Source: an uncultured Bacteroidota bacterium
GTDB lineage: Bacteria; Bacteroidota; Bacteroidia; Flavobacteriales; Flavobacteriaceae
Assembly: GCA_913062555.1 (NCBI GenBank)
Contig: CAJXVU010000011.1
Span: 30,432-94,431 of the forward strand
Direction: 5' to 3'
Length of the DNA stretch: 64,000 nt
The position numbers and the translations under genes are program-made. Shown here one piece after another: positions 17,707-26,722 of this stretch. How positions within the stretch are numbered: the first letter of the stretch is position 1; every line of letters begins with the position of its first letter. The notes beneath the pieces are model-generated. The model searched no databases and was not told the DNA's origin. It was given only the letters and a program-made list of their open reading frames with translations.

Positions 17707-17711
17707 CTAAA

Positions 17712-19847
17712 TTAATCCTTAACGTTTGATGCTAGTTTAGTTTTTACCGCATAAGACATTTTAAGGTCGTTAAGCACATTAAGTGCTTCTTCCATATAAA
17801 CATCCTTACTTAAACTTACATGCCAACGGTCTCGTTTTATTTTCAATGTTGAATCTTGCTTCATTAAAGCAACCTCATATGGCAAAGACTTAAATGTTAA
17901 GTCAGTTTTATATTCTGACAGTTTTTCAAAACGCTTTGCTTCATTTTGGTTAGCATCTAGTTTTGCTTTGTATTGATTGTAATTCAATGAATACTCATCT
18001 CTATCTCTAATTTTCTTTATCCATTTTGCATTTTCATCAATTAGCTTTAATTGATCACTATTCTGCATTCTCGCGTTACTCTTCTTTATTGTAGTTTCAT
18101 AATCAAAATAACTATCCCAAGGTTTATAAGTGGCAGCTTCAATTTTATCCCAAGGTAAAGGATTATCTTGATCCTTTTCACCAATATCAATATAACTATA
18201 ACGGTTAGGAACAACGACATCACTTTTAACACCTTCTAATTGTGTAGATCCACCATTAATTCTATAAAATTTTTGAGTTGTAAACTTAAGAGCTCCTAAA
18301 TCGCCATTGGTATTACTCTTCACCATTCGGTTTAAATCTAAAACATTCTGAACCGTTCCTTTACCGTAAGTTTGTTTACTTCCAATAACTATTGCTCGTT
18401 TATAATCTTGCATAGCAGCCGCCAAAATTTCAGAAGCTGAAGCTGACAATTCATTAACTAATATTACGAGAGGACCATCCCAAATAATTGAGCGATCCTT
18501 ATCACTTAACACTTCTTTTGGCTCTCCAGTAGAACGTACTTGTACAATAGGACCTTCTTTTATAAACAACCCAGCCATATCAACTACTGTTTTTAAAGAA
18601 CCTCCTCCATTATTTCTCAAGTCCAAAACAAGACCTTCCATGCCCTGCTCTTTTAAACGAACAATCTCTTTTTTAATATCACTAGCTGCATTACGCTTAT
18701 TGTAATCTTTAAAATTTACATAAAACTTAGGCAGATTAATAACTCCAAACTTTTTATCATTCTTAATAACAGTTGATGATTTCGCATAGGTTTCTTCAAG
18801 CTCAATCTCATCCCGAGGAATCCATAGGTCGCTTATTGTTCCATCTACTTTTTTAAGAGTTAAAATAACTTTGGTTCCTTTTGGTCCTTTGATAAATTTA
18901 ACGGCATCATCCAATCGCATCCCTACAACATTTACAGCTTCATCTTCATCTTCTTGTCTCACTTTTAAAATGATGTCTCCAACTTCAAGCTTATTTTGTC
19001 TCCATGCAGAACCTCCAGAAATAATTTCACTCACCGTGATATTATCCATACGTTTTTGAAGTCTCGCACCAATCCCTTCATATTTTCCAGACATTGCCAC
19101 ATCAAAACGATCCTTATCTTCTGGAGCGAAATAAAATGTATGTGGATCAAACTCTTCTACAATAGCATTGATATATACTGAAAACCAGTCTTTACGTTGT
19201 CTATCATCAATAAAATCGTATAATTCATCCAAAGAACGTAAGGTTGCGGTTCTCGCTGCTTCTTCTAACTCTGAATTAGATTTTGTTTTGGTATCAGCAT
19301 TATTTTTTAAATCATTCTCTTGTCCAGTAACCAAATCATGATAATTAGCAATTGCAGAAAATTTAAGCTGTTTTCTCCAACGCTCTTTCATTTCCTTTTT
19401 TGAGCTTACGTATGTTACTTTATCATAATCGGTATTAAACGATTCTTCAACAGTAAAATTGAATGTCTCAGTTAAAACTTCTTTATAAATAGCTCCAGAT
19501 TCTTTAATACGTTTTAAAAGGCGTTGATGAGTTAAATTAAAGAAGCTCACATCAAAAGCCAATATTTGATCATCAAGTTCTGTTTTGTATTTTTCAAATT
19601 CCTTTAGATCCGACTGGTAAAAATAGCGTTTAAAAGGGTCTATTTGATTTAAGTAATCTTGAAAAACACCTTCAGAGAAAGCATCATTCATATCTTTAGG
19701 ATCGAAATGACCTTGTTCTAGCACATAACTAATCAGTTGTACTAAAAGTTTGTCCTTATCGTCACCTTCAAACGTTTTACTTGTAAAACTGCATGAAGCG
19801 AATGCTAATAGTAAGGTTAGCAGTAAAATATTGTATTTCCTTTTCAT
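17712..19847 (-). CDS. prc: Carboxy-terminal (tail-specific) protease, S41 family
   Basis: A 711-residue lipoprotein-like protein (signal ending FASC, Cys19) matching Prc/Tsp, the periplasmic protease that degrades proteins from their C-terminus. After an N-terminal helical domain there is a PDZ domain (about residues 255-335), then the S41 core with LVLDLRNNGGGSL (407-418), the nucleophile segment NELSASASEI (465-474; Ser470 or a neighbour) and the catalytic Lys496 in TYGKGTVQ. The C-terminal part (about 560-700) corresponds to the DUF3340 extension. It is the first gene of a two-gene unit with the OppC-like permease. Confidence 0.95.
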   Translation of the reverse strand: MKRKYNILLLTLLLAFASCSFTSKTFEGDDKDKLLVQLISYVLEQGHFDPKDMNDAFSEGVFQDYLNQIDPFKRYFYQSDLKEFEKYKTELDDQILAFDVSFFNLTHQRLLKRIKESGAIYKEVLTETFNFTVEESFNTDYDKVTYVSSKKEMKERWRKQLKFSAIANYHDLVTGQENDLKNNADTKTKSNSELEEAARTATLRSLDELYDFIDDRQRKDWFSVYINAIVEEFDPHTFYFAPEDKDRFDVAMSGKYEGIGARLQKRMDNITVSEIISGGSAWRQNKLEVGDIILKVRQEDEDEAVNVVGMRLDDAVKFIKGPKGTKVILTLKKVDGTISDLWIPRDEIELEETYAKSSTVIKNDKKFGVINLPKFYVNFKDYNKRNAASDIKKEIVRLKEQGMEGLVLDLRNNGGGSLKTVVDMAGLFIKEGPIVQVRSTGEPKEVLSDKDRSIIWDGPLVILVNELSASASEILAAAMQDYKRAIVIGSKQTYGKGTVQNVLDLNRMVKSNTNGDLGALKFTTQKFYRINGGSTQLEGVKSDVVVPNRYSYIDIGEKDQDNPLPWDKIEAATYKPWDSYFDYETTIKKSNARMQNSDQLKLIDENAKWIKKIRDRDEYSLNYNQYKAKLDANQNEAKRFEKLSEYKTDLTFKSLPYEVALMKQDSTLKIKRDRWHVSLSKDVYMEEALNVLNDLKMSYAVKTKLASNVKD

Positions 19848-19973
19848 TTAATCAATTCTTTAGTGTTGGGTGAATTTTCATCTAAATTAAAGAAAAAATT
19901 ATGCCAATAATTAAGTTAGGATACTAATTTTTTGTTAAACAAGACAAAATAGGTATTTCATAGCGAATTTATC

Positions 19974-19981
19974 TACTTTTG
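19974..19981 (+). promoter_or_regulatory. Probable -7 element for surE (TACTTTTG)
   Basis: TACTTTTG matches TAnnTTTG, 25 bp before the surE start. There is no convincing -33 TTG at the usual spacing. Confidence 0.45.
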
Positions 19982-20006
19982 TAATTAATAAATTACATCA
20001 TAACAA

Positions 20007-20783
20007 ATGCATAAAAAACCATTGATATTAATCACCAATGATGATGGCATAACTGCACCAGGAATTCGGACATTAATTAAAGTAATGAATACTATTGGTG
20101 ATGTTATTGTTGTTGCACCGGATAGTCCACAAAGTGGCATGGGTCATGCCATAACTATTGACACAACTCTACATTGCAAGCAAGAGCACATTGATGATGG
20201 TCCACAAACTGAATATAGCACCTCTGGCACCCCTGCTGATTGTATTAAACTTGCAGTACGAGAAATTATTGGTCGGAAACCAGATTTATGCGTGTCGGGA
20301 GTTAATCATGGATCAAATTCTTCCATCAATGTGATATACTCTGGTACTATGAGTGCTGCCATTGAAGCAGGTATTGAAGGTATTCCTGCTATTGGGTTTT
20401 CGCTATTAGACTATAGCTGGGAGGCCAATTTCGAGCCCATCGAAGCATTCATAAAATCAATTACAACAAAGGTTCTTGAAAAAGGTTTACCTCATGGAAT
20501 AGTGCTCAATGTTAATTTTCCGAAGTTAGAGAAGGATGCTATCAAAGGGTTTAAAATTTGCAGGCAGGCAAATGCCAACTGGGTTGAAGAGTTTGACAAA
20601 CGAAAAAACCCTCAGGGTAAAGATTATTATTGGCTTACAGGGAAATTTGTTAATTTTGACAAAGGAGAAGACACAGATGAGTGGGCCTTAAAGCAAGGTT
20701 ACATATCGGTAGTTCCTGTGCAGTTTGATCTTACAGCACATCATTTTATTCAACAATTAAATACATGGTCATTAGATGATTAA
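20007..20783 (+). CDS. surE: 5'/3'-nucleotidase SurE
   Basis: SurE is a metal-dependent phosphatase that removes 5' or 3' phosphates from nucleotides, including GMP and AMP. The 258-residue length is standard. The metal-binding pair Asp12-Asp13 is in ITNDDG, Ser43 lies in PDSPQSGMGHA, and the SGVNHGSN segment supplies the catalytic-site Asn. It starts a rightward group with a small membrane protein that overlaps it by 8 bp, and with lpxB 89 bp after that. Confidence 0.95.
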   Translation: MHKKPLILITNDDGITAPGIRTLIKVMNTIGDVIVVAPDSPQSGMGHAITIDTTLHCKQEHIDDGPQTEYSTSGTPADCIKLAVREIIGRKPDLCVSGVNHGSNSSINVIYSGTMSAAIEAGIEGIPAIGFSLLDYSWEANFEPIEAFIKSITTKVLEKGLPHGIVLNVNFPKLEKDAIKGFKICRQANANWVEEFDKRKNPQGKDYYWLTGKFVNFDKGEDTDEWALKQGYISVVPVQFDLTAHHFIQQLNTWSLDD

Positions 20784-21057
20784 AAAAGATATTATTATAG
20801 GTATTATAGTGGGCTTAATTGCTAATGCCATTGGCGTATTTATTACAGCAAACATTTTAGGAGGAGGCGATTCTTTTTCAACTGTAATTGAAGCGGCAAT
20901 AGCTGAAGGCTTTATAGGTAAACTAGTGAGCTTAGGCGCTGTTCTAAATTTAATTGTATTTTTTGTTTTTATAAAGAAGAAACAGGATTTTAGAGCAAGA
21001 GGTGTTCTATTAGCCACTATTTTGGTAGCTATTCTCACATTTATTATTAAAATATAG
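20776..21057 (+). CDS. Small integral membrane protein, function unknown
   Basis: A 93-residue protein with three hydrophobic segments (about 5-25, 45-68 and 76-92), joined by a short polar loop containing a Lys-rich KKKQDFRARG stretch. No family is recognised. The start overlaps the surE stop by 8 bp, which suggests translational coupling. Confidence 0.7.
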   Translation: MIKKDIIIGIIVGLIANAIGVFITANILGGGDSFSTVIEAAIAEGFIGKLVSLGAVLNLIVFFVFIKKKQDFRARGVLLATILVAILTFIIKI

Positions 21058-21146
21058 CTTAAAATAGGGTTCACATGAAAGTATAGAACAAATTAAATGA
21101 GCATTATTTTATCTCAACTAATTTTAAAAACGATAGGCATATATAA

Positions 21147-22262
21147 ATGAAATACTACATTATTGCTGGGGAGGCATCCGGAGACTTACATGGTTCCAAT
21201 TTAATGAAGGCGTTATTAAAACAGGATTTAAACGCTGAATTTAGATTTTGGGGAGGCGACCTTATGCAAAATGCTGGAGGCACTTTAATAAGACATTATA
21301 AAGATTTAGCGTTCATGGGCTTTCTAGAGGTTCTGATGAATTTGAGAACCATCACAAAAAACTTAAGTTTTTGCAAAGATGATATTGAGGCTTATAAGCC
21401 TGATATCTTAATTTTTATTGACTACCCTGGATTTAATTTGCGTATTGCAAAATGGGCAAAGCAAAAAGGAATAAAAACGCATTATTACATTTCACCTCAA
21501 ATTTGGGCATGGAAAGAGAGCCGCATAAAAGATATTAAGCGCGATATTGATAAAATGTATGTCATTCTGCCGTTTGAGAAACCTTTTTATGAGGACAAAC
21601 ACAACTACCCTGTTGAGTTTGTTGGCCACCCCTTAATTGATGCTATTGCGGAAAGTGTTCAAATTAATGAATATGAATTTAGGGCGGAACACCAACTCAA
21701 TGAAAAACCAATAATTGCATTATTGCCTGGAAGTAGAAAACAAGAGATTAAAAAAATGCTTTCGGTAATGCTAAGTGTTGTCAACGAATATCCCGATTAT
21801 CAATTTGTAATTGCCGGTGCTCCTAGTCAGGAATTTAGTTTTTACGAATCCTTTTTAGACAATCACAATGTGCATTTTGTAAGTAACAAAACCTATGATT
21901 TACTTAGTGTTTCTACTGCGGCTTTAGTCACCTCGGGGACAGCAACACTAGAAACTGCTTTATTTAAGGTTCCTGAAGTCGTTTGTTACAAGGGCAGTTG
22001 GCTCTCCTATCAAATAGGAAAACAACTCGTTAAAAACATAAAATATATTTCTTTAGTAAACTTGATTATGGATAAGGAAGTTGTCACTGAACTTATTCAA
22101 AATGACTGCAATACGAGGCGTCTTAAACAAGAACTAGATACGATTCTAGATGCATACGAACGCACAAAATTCTTTCTTAATTATTATGATCTCGAAAAGA
22201 AGCTTGGCGGGAAAGGAGCTAGCGAAAAAGTTGCCAAGCTCATTTATAATGCTTTAGGATAA
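21147..22262 (+). CDS. lpxB: Lipid-A-disaccharide synthase
   Basis: LpxB joins UDP-2,3-diacylglucosamine to lipid X, forming the disaccharide of lipid A at the inner membrane. The 371-residue length and family motifs are present: IIAGEASGDLHG at the N-terminus, IDYPGFNLR, the PQIWAWKESR segment and the nucleotide-binding LLPGSRKQEI, then a C-terminal TSGTATLETAL segment. It indicates a normal Gram-negative outer membrane. It follows surE and its small neighbour in the same direction, with a moderate 89-bp gap that could hold its own promoter. Confidence 0.96.
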   Translation: MKYYIIAGEASGDLHGSNLMKALLKQDLNAEFRFWGGDLMQNAGGTLIRHYKDLAFMGFLEVLMNLRTITKNLSFCKDDIEAYKPDILIFIDYPGFNLRIAKWAKQKGIKTHYYISPQIWAWKESRIKDIKRDIDKMYVILPFEKPFYEDKHNYPVEFVGHPLIDAIAESVQINEYEFRAEHQLNEKPIIALLPGSRKQEIKKMLSVMLSVVNEYPDYQFVIAGAPSQEFSFYESFLDNHNVHFVSNKTYDLLSVSTAALVTSGTATLETALFKVPEVVCYKGSWLSYQIGKQLVKNIKYISLVNLIMDKEVVTELIQNDCNTRRLKQELDTILDAYERTKFFLNYYDLEKKLGGKGASEKVAKLIYNALG

Positions 22263-22341
22263 CTTATTTCTAAATAGCGCATCACACCTACTCTTATTTA
22301 TTTTTTTCTGGGAGTTCAAGGTTATATATAAATTTGATATG

Positions 22342-22360
22342 TAAGATATTTACTATCTTA
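22342..22360. promoter_or_regulatory. Inverted repeat just before comEC
   Basis: TAAGATA-TTTAC-TATCTTA is a perfect 7-bp inverted repeat with a 5-nt centre, ending 5 bp before the comEC start codon. It could be an operator or a short 5' hairpin over the ribosome entry site. Confidence 0.35.
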
Positions 22361-22365
22361 AACAT

Positions 22366-24399
22366 ATGAAATTACTTAATTTTAGTATTCTTAAGCTTAC
22401 TTTATTTCTCATCATTGGAATCCTACTAGGGAATTATATAAGTGGTTTTCTGGTAGAATCAGTACTAATATCTATTGCTTCACTACTTGTCTATGGCTTT
22501 GGGGTATACATTGCATACCGGCAATTACAACAAGCATTTTGGGTTGGTATTGCGTTAATGATTGCAATGATAAGTTTAGGTATTGTAAGCTTAAAACTTC
22601 ACGAGCATTATAATTTTAAAAACCACTATTCAAAGCATCATAAATTACACAAGGACAGTATTTATAAGATTCAATTTAGTATAAGAGAAATTTTAAAATC
22701 TGGTAACTATCGAGACAAATATGTTATAAATCTCCTGAAAGTCGATACTAATAAAGTTTCAGGAAAATTATTATTAAATATCACAAAAGATTCTTTAGCC
22801 CTTCATTTGGAAATCGATGATGTTTATATGTCTAAAATGCACTTCAGTACTATTAAAGCACCATTAAATCCATCACAATTCAATTACAAAAATTATGCAA
22901 ACAAAAAGCATATTTACCATCAACTCTTCACCACATACAAAACACTTTTCAAAATAGATTCGGTAAAGCATAGCCCATATGGATATGCCGCATTAATACG
23001 AAAAAAGATCAATCTCAGCCTAGAGCCTTACGGTTTTAAAACCGATGAAATTGCTATAATAAATGCCTTATTACTTGGACAGCGACAAGATATGTCAGCA
23101 GAAATTCACAATAACTATGTACGCGCTGGAGCAATTCATATCCTCGCTGTTTCGGGTTTACATGTTGGTATTTTATTAATGCTATTAAACTATATTTTTC
23201 AACCCTTAGAATATTTCAAATATGGCAAACTCATAAAAACCATCCTCATAGTTAGCATGCTTTGGTTTTTTGCTGTTTTGGCTGGATTATCGGCTTCTGT
23301 TGTAAGAGCCGCAACAATGTTTACCGTAGTCGCCATTGCTATTAATTTAAAAAGACCAACAAATGTGTTTAACACTTTAGCCATATCCATGTTTGTATTA
23401 TTATTATGTAAACCAAGCTTCTTATTTGATGTTGGATTTCAATTAAGCTATCTCGCTGTTTTTGCTATAGTTACTATTCAACCCATGTTATTTAGCTTGT
23501 ATAGACCACGGTTTAAATTAGACCTACTAATATGGAATGTTTTAACGGTCACATTCGCTGCTCAATTAGGAGTACTCCCTATTAGTTTATATTACTTCCA
23601 TCAATTTCCAGGCTTGTTCTTTCTTTCAAATTTAGTCATCATTCCGTTTCTTGGAATCCTATTAGGCTTTGGCATATTTATTATAATATTCGCTTTACTT
23701 AATTTACTCCCGCAGGTAATAGCAAGCTTTTTTGGAAAAATCATAAGTGCAATGAACGCTTTTGTAGATTGGATATCACACCATGAGGATTTCTTATTTC
23801 AAAACATTTCATTTAATGGCTTTCAACTTATTCTAAGTTATCTGTTTATAGTATCAAGCATATGCTTAATTAAAAGCAAAGCCTATAAAAATATTATTTC
23901 GTTCTTAATTGTAGTGCTACTTTTTCAAGGCTATCTTTTTATTAATAGCTATCAGTCATCAAATAACACTTTTATTATTTTTCATAAAAGTAGACATAGC
24001 ATCTTAGGGATACTTCAGAATAGACAATTAAAACTCTATCATAATGTTTCAATGATTACAAATGAAAAGCTCATCAATAATTATAAAGTCGATAAAAACT
24101 TAGAGATCATAACATTGGATACCATCCGGAATGTCTATACCTTCAAAAACAAAACATTACTAGTAGTGGATAGTTTAGGTATTTATAAGATTAAATCATT
24201 TAAAGCAGATTTTGTTTTGCTCCACAACTCACCAAGAATAAACTTAGCAAGATTAATAGATTCCATAAGTCCAGAATTAATTATTAGTGATGGCAGTAAT
24301 TTTAAAAGTTATCAGGAACGATGGGCAAAAACATGTAGCATAAAAAAAACCCCTTTTCATCAAACTAGTGAAAAGGGAGCCTTTATTTATAAGTATTAA
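22366..24399 (+). CDS. comEC: ComEC/Rec2 family DNA-transport membrane protein
   Basis: A 677-residue polytopic protein of the ComEC family, which forms the inner-membrane channel for single-stranded DNA in natural transformation. Residues about 1-70 are hydrophobic helices, about 90-190 a soluble DUF4131/OB-like region, and about 225-500 the competence domain with the hallmark ILAVSGLHVGILL (near residue 260). The C-terminal region is a reduced version of the metallo-beta-lactamase-like domain: the HxHxDH motif is absent, as in other short Bacteroidota forms. The last 18 codons overlap a minus-strand terminator for the convergent thioredoxin gene. Confidence 0.93.
   Translation: MKLLNFSILKLTLFLIIGILLGNYISGFLVESVLISIASLLVYGFGVYIAYRQLQQAFWVGIALMIAMISLGIVSLKLHEHYNFKNHYSKHHKLHKDSIYKIQFSIREILKSGNYRDKYVINLLKVDTNKVSGKLLLNITKDSLALHLEIDDVYMSKMHFSTIKAPLNPSQFNYKNYANKKHIYHQLFTTYKTLFKIDSVKHSPYGYAALIRKKINLSLEPYGFKTDEIAIINALLLGQRQDMSAEIHNNYVRAGAIHILAVSGLHVGILLMLLNYIFQPLEYFKYGKLIKTILIVSMLWFFAVLAGLSASVVRAATMFTVVAIAINLKRPTNVFNTLAISMFVLLLCKPSFLFDVGFQLSYLAVFAIVTIQPMLFSLYRPRFKLDLLIWNVLTVTFAAQLGVLPISLYYFHQFPGLFFLSNLVIIPFLGILLGFGIFIIIFALLNLLPQVIASFFGKIISAMNAFVDWISHHEDFLFQNISFNGFQLILSYLFIVSSICLIKSKAYKNIISFLIVVLLFQGYLFINSYQSSNNTFIIFHKSRHSILGILQNRQLKLYHNVSMITNEKLINNYKVDKNLEIITLDTIRNVYTFKNKTLLVVDSLGIYKIKSFKADFVLLHNSPRINLARLIDSISPELIISDGSNFKSYQERWAKTCSIKKTPFHQTSEKGAFIYKY
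24342..24377 (-). terminator. Minus-strand terminator inside the comEC 3' end
   Basis: CCCTTTTCA (24351-24359) pairs with TGAAAAGGG (24369-24377) around a 9-nt loop. Read on the minus strand, it is followed by eight Ts (24342-24349 are A on plus). It lies 26 bp beyond the stop of the leftward thioredoxin gene and wholly inside the comEC coding sequence. Confidence 0.75.
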
Positions 24400-24402
24400 T
24401 CG

Positions 24403-24951
24403 TTATTGACTAAACTCTGCTTTAAACGCTTTATAATAAGTATTAAAAGCGTCTTGTGTGGTTAAGGTTTTATGCTCATCTTTTTTAAACATTTTAAGAT
24501 ACAACTCCAATTGTTGTGGTTTTTTGTATCCACTTAACGGCACAATAAGTTCTAACTTTTCATCTAAAAACACAATTGTTGGGTAGGCTTGAATTCTAAA
24601 ATATCTCGATAATTCATGAGCACTATTTCTTTTATTTGCTCTCGCTGGATCATAATTTGGATTTGTATATGCCTTCCCTTTAAAAGTGACATCTTCGTTA
24701 CCTTCTGCATTAAATTTTACAGCATAATAATTTTCATTTACATAGTCTGCCACATCTTTATTTTGGAAAGTGTTTCGATCTAGCATTTTACAAGGGCCAC
24801 ACCAATTGGTATACATGTCAATCATAATTTTCTTCGGTGCTTTCTTCTGAAGCTCAACAGCTTCTTCTAAACTTACCCAATTAATCTCCTGCGCTATGCC
24901 ATTAACTGTAGTCAACACCACCAACAACACTATATATCCTATCTTTTTCAT
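24403..24951 (-). CDS. Periplasmic thioredoxin-family protein
   Basis: A 182-residue protein with a cleavable signal (about 1-20, ending NGIAQ) and a thioredoxin fold carrying the redox motif WCGPC with Cys51 and Cys54. The later RIQAYPTIVFLDE strand provides the cis-proline. It resembles the DUF255/thioredoxin-like periplasmic proteins of flavobacteria that reduce or form disulfides in exported proteins. Substrate unknown. It converges with comEC, only 3 bp separating their stops. Confidence 0.9.
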   Translation of the reverse strand: MKKIGYIVLLVVLTTVNGIAQEINWVSLEEAVELQKKAPKKIMIDMYTNWCGPCKMLDRNTFQNKDVADYVNENYYAVKFNAEGNEDVTFKGKAYTNPNYDPARANKRNSAHELSRYFRIQAYPTIVFLDEKLELIVPLSGYKKPQQLELYLKMFKKDEHKTLTTQDAFNTYYKAFKAEFSQ

Positions 24952-24976
24952 AATCGTATTTGTTGTAAATTTAATA

Positions 24977-25005
24977 CCTAACTTACAAAATTGGTGCTAG
25001 TTAGG
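24977..25005 (-). promoter_or_regulatory. Hairpin in the thioredoxin gene leader
   Basis: CCTAACT (24977-24983) pairs with AGTTAGG (24999-25005) around a 15-nt loop, 26 bp upstream of the leftward start codon. It could lie in the leader or mark a binding site. Confidence 0.3.
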
Positions 25006-25038
25006 CGTATTTTGCATTTAATTTAACAATTAAATCGA

Positions 25039-26652
25039 TTAACGGACGCCATGCATCATTTTTTTCATCCATGGATTAATAATAATTAAGATTAGTCCTA
25101 CCAGTCCAGGAATTAGTGTAAATATCAAAAAGAATATGGACATTGAATATTTATCTACAATAATATCAATATACCCTCCAACCAATTGTGCTAAAAAATT
25201 TCCCGCCGCAATTGCCAAATACCATACACCGAACATTGTACCAATTTTTTTGGCTGGGACTAATTTGGAGACATAGGATAAGCCAACCGGAGATAAACAC
25301 AATTCACCCATGGTATGAAACAAATACGCCAATACTAGCCAAATTAAACTTACTGATGCCGTCTCTGCTCCACGTGGTATAACACTAGCCCCCCAAGCTA
25401 ACAATCCGAATCCAATAGCTAACAATATCATTCCGAGTCCAAATTTCATTGAAGCCGAAGGATTGTATTTACTCTCCCACCATTTGGAAAAAAATGGTGC
25501 TAGGCCAATTATGAATAAGGAATTTAAAATTAAAAACCATGAGGCTTCAATTTCTGCATTGTCTTTAGGTAAGATCACGGTTAGTTTCCAAATCGCAATA
25601 CCCCAAATTCCCAAAAAACTGATCCCCAAAACAATATTTGAAAGCGATATTTTTTTAAATGTTTGACTAAACAAACGCAATAGCACCCAGGTAATTATAG
25701 TCAATGGCACAATGGTTATTAAAGTATCTACAATTTTAAAGGACAAAGCAGAGTTCCCAATTAAGGTACGCTGCGTAAAATCTCTAGCAAAGAGTGTCAT
25801 AGAACCACTGGCTTGCTCAAAAGCCGCCCAAAAGAACACCGTAAGAAAAGCTAAAATCCCCACTACGATATAGCGATCTCGTTGGACAATTTTATCCTTA
25901 TCCTGTATTACTTTCTCATGATTCTTATTAAATACATTTATAATCAATTTCAAAATCCAAGTCGCAGAATCAATTAACCCTTTTAAAATATCATAGAGAC
26001 CTTGGACTACAGTTATCCGTTCTTTAGGTGCTTTTCCTATTTCTCCAAAAATGCTTCTACCAAACCAAAATTGCAGCATTCCCAGAAACATAAAAATTCC
26101 AGCTAATCCAAATCCCCAAGAATAACTCAAATTAGAGGCTAAAAATCCACATAGTAATACCCCTAAGAATCCTCCGGCATTTACACCCATGTAATATATA
26201 GTGAATGCACCATCTTTTTTATCTGGAAATTTATCATATAGACCACTTACAACCGATGTTAAATTTGGTTTAAACAAACCATTACCAATAATTAACAGGG
26301 CTACTCCAGTATAAAACATAAACTCCGTTTCAAATGCTAAAGAGGCGTGACCTAAAGTCATGGCTAAGGCTCCAAAAGTCACTGCTTTTTGATAGCCCGT
26401 AAATTTATCGGCAATCCAACCACCTATTATTGGTGTTAGATACACAGAACTCGTATAGATTCCGAGTAGACCTAATGCTCGCTCATTACTCCATTCCCAA
26501 CCGCCTTTTAGTAAAGGTGCTGTTAAAAACAAAACGAAAATGGCACGCATCCCGTAATACGAAAACCGCTCCCACATCTCGGTAAAAAACAATACAAACA
26601 AGGCAGGCTTGTGTCCTAATAAACTAAACTCATTACTGTTTGATGTACTCAT
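25039..26652 (-). CDS. Peptide MFS transporter (POT/PTR family)
   Basis: A 537-residue proton-coupled oligopeptide transporter with about 14 membrane helices. The signature EMWERFSYYGMRAIF near residue 30 contains the ExxERFxYYG motif that couples proton and peptide binding. FTIYYMGVNAGGFLG matches the second PTR signature. A soluble cytoplasmic linker occurs at about 205-250. It imports di- or tripeptides. It lies 70 bp downstream of a second POT gene that ends in its own terminator, so the two may be expressed separately. Confidence 0.93.
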   Translation of the reverse strand: MSTSNSNEFSLLGHKPALFVLFFTEMWERFSYYGMRAIFVLFLTAPLLKGGWEWSNERALGLLGIYTSSVYLTPIIGGWIADKFTGYQKAVTFGALAMTLGHASLAFETEFMFYTGVALLIIGNGLFKPNLTSVVSGLYDKFPDKKDGAFTIYYMGVNAGGFLGVLLCGFLASNLSYSWGFGLAGIFMFLGMLQFWFGRSIFGEIGKAPKERITVVQGLYDILKGLIDSATWILKLIINVFNKNHEKVIQDKDKIVQRDRYIVVGILAFLTVFFWAAFEQASGSMTLFARDFTQRTLIGNSALSFKIVDTLITIVPLTIITWVLLRLFSQTFKKISLSNIVLGISFLGIWGIAIWKLTVILPKDNAEIEASWFLILNSLFIIGLAPFFSKWWESKYNPSASMKFGLGMILLAIGFGLLAWGASVIPRGAETASVSLIWLVLAYLFHTMGELCLSPVGLSYVSKLVPAKKIGTMFGVWYLAIAAGNFLAQLVGGYIDIIVDKYSMSIFFLIFTLIPGLVGLILIIINPWMKKMMHGVR

Positions 26653-26683
26653 AAATTATATTTTAGAAATGATATAAAATAAA

Positions 26684-26711
26684 AAAGCCTTACATTTTTA
26701 TGTAAGGCTTT
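26684..26711 (-). terminator. Intrinsic terminator between the two POT genes
   Basis: AAAGCCTTACA/TGTAAGGCTTT (26684-26694 and 26701-26711) with a 6-nt loop, followed on the minus strand by a T run. It ends the 26723-28252 gene. Confidence 0.8.
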
Positions 26712-26722
26712 CAATATTTTTA

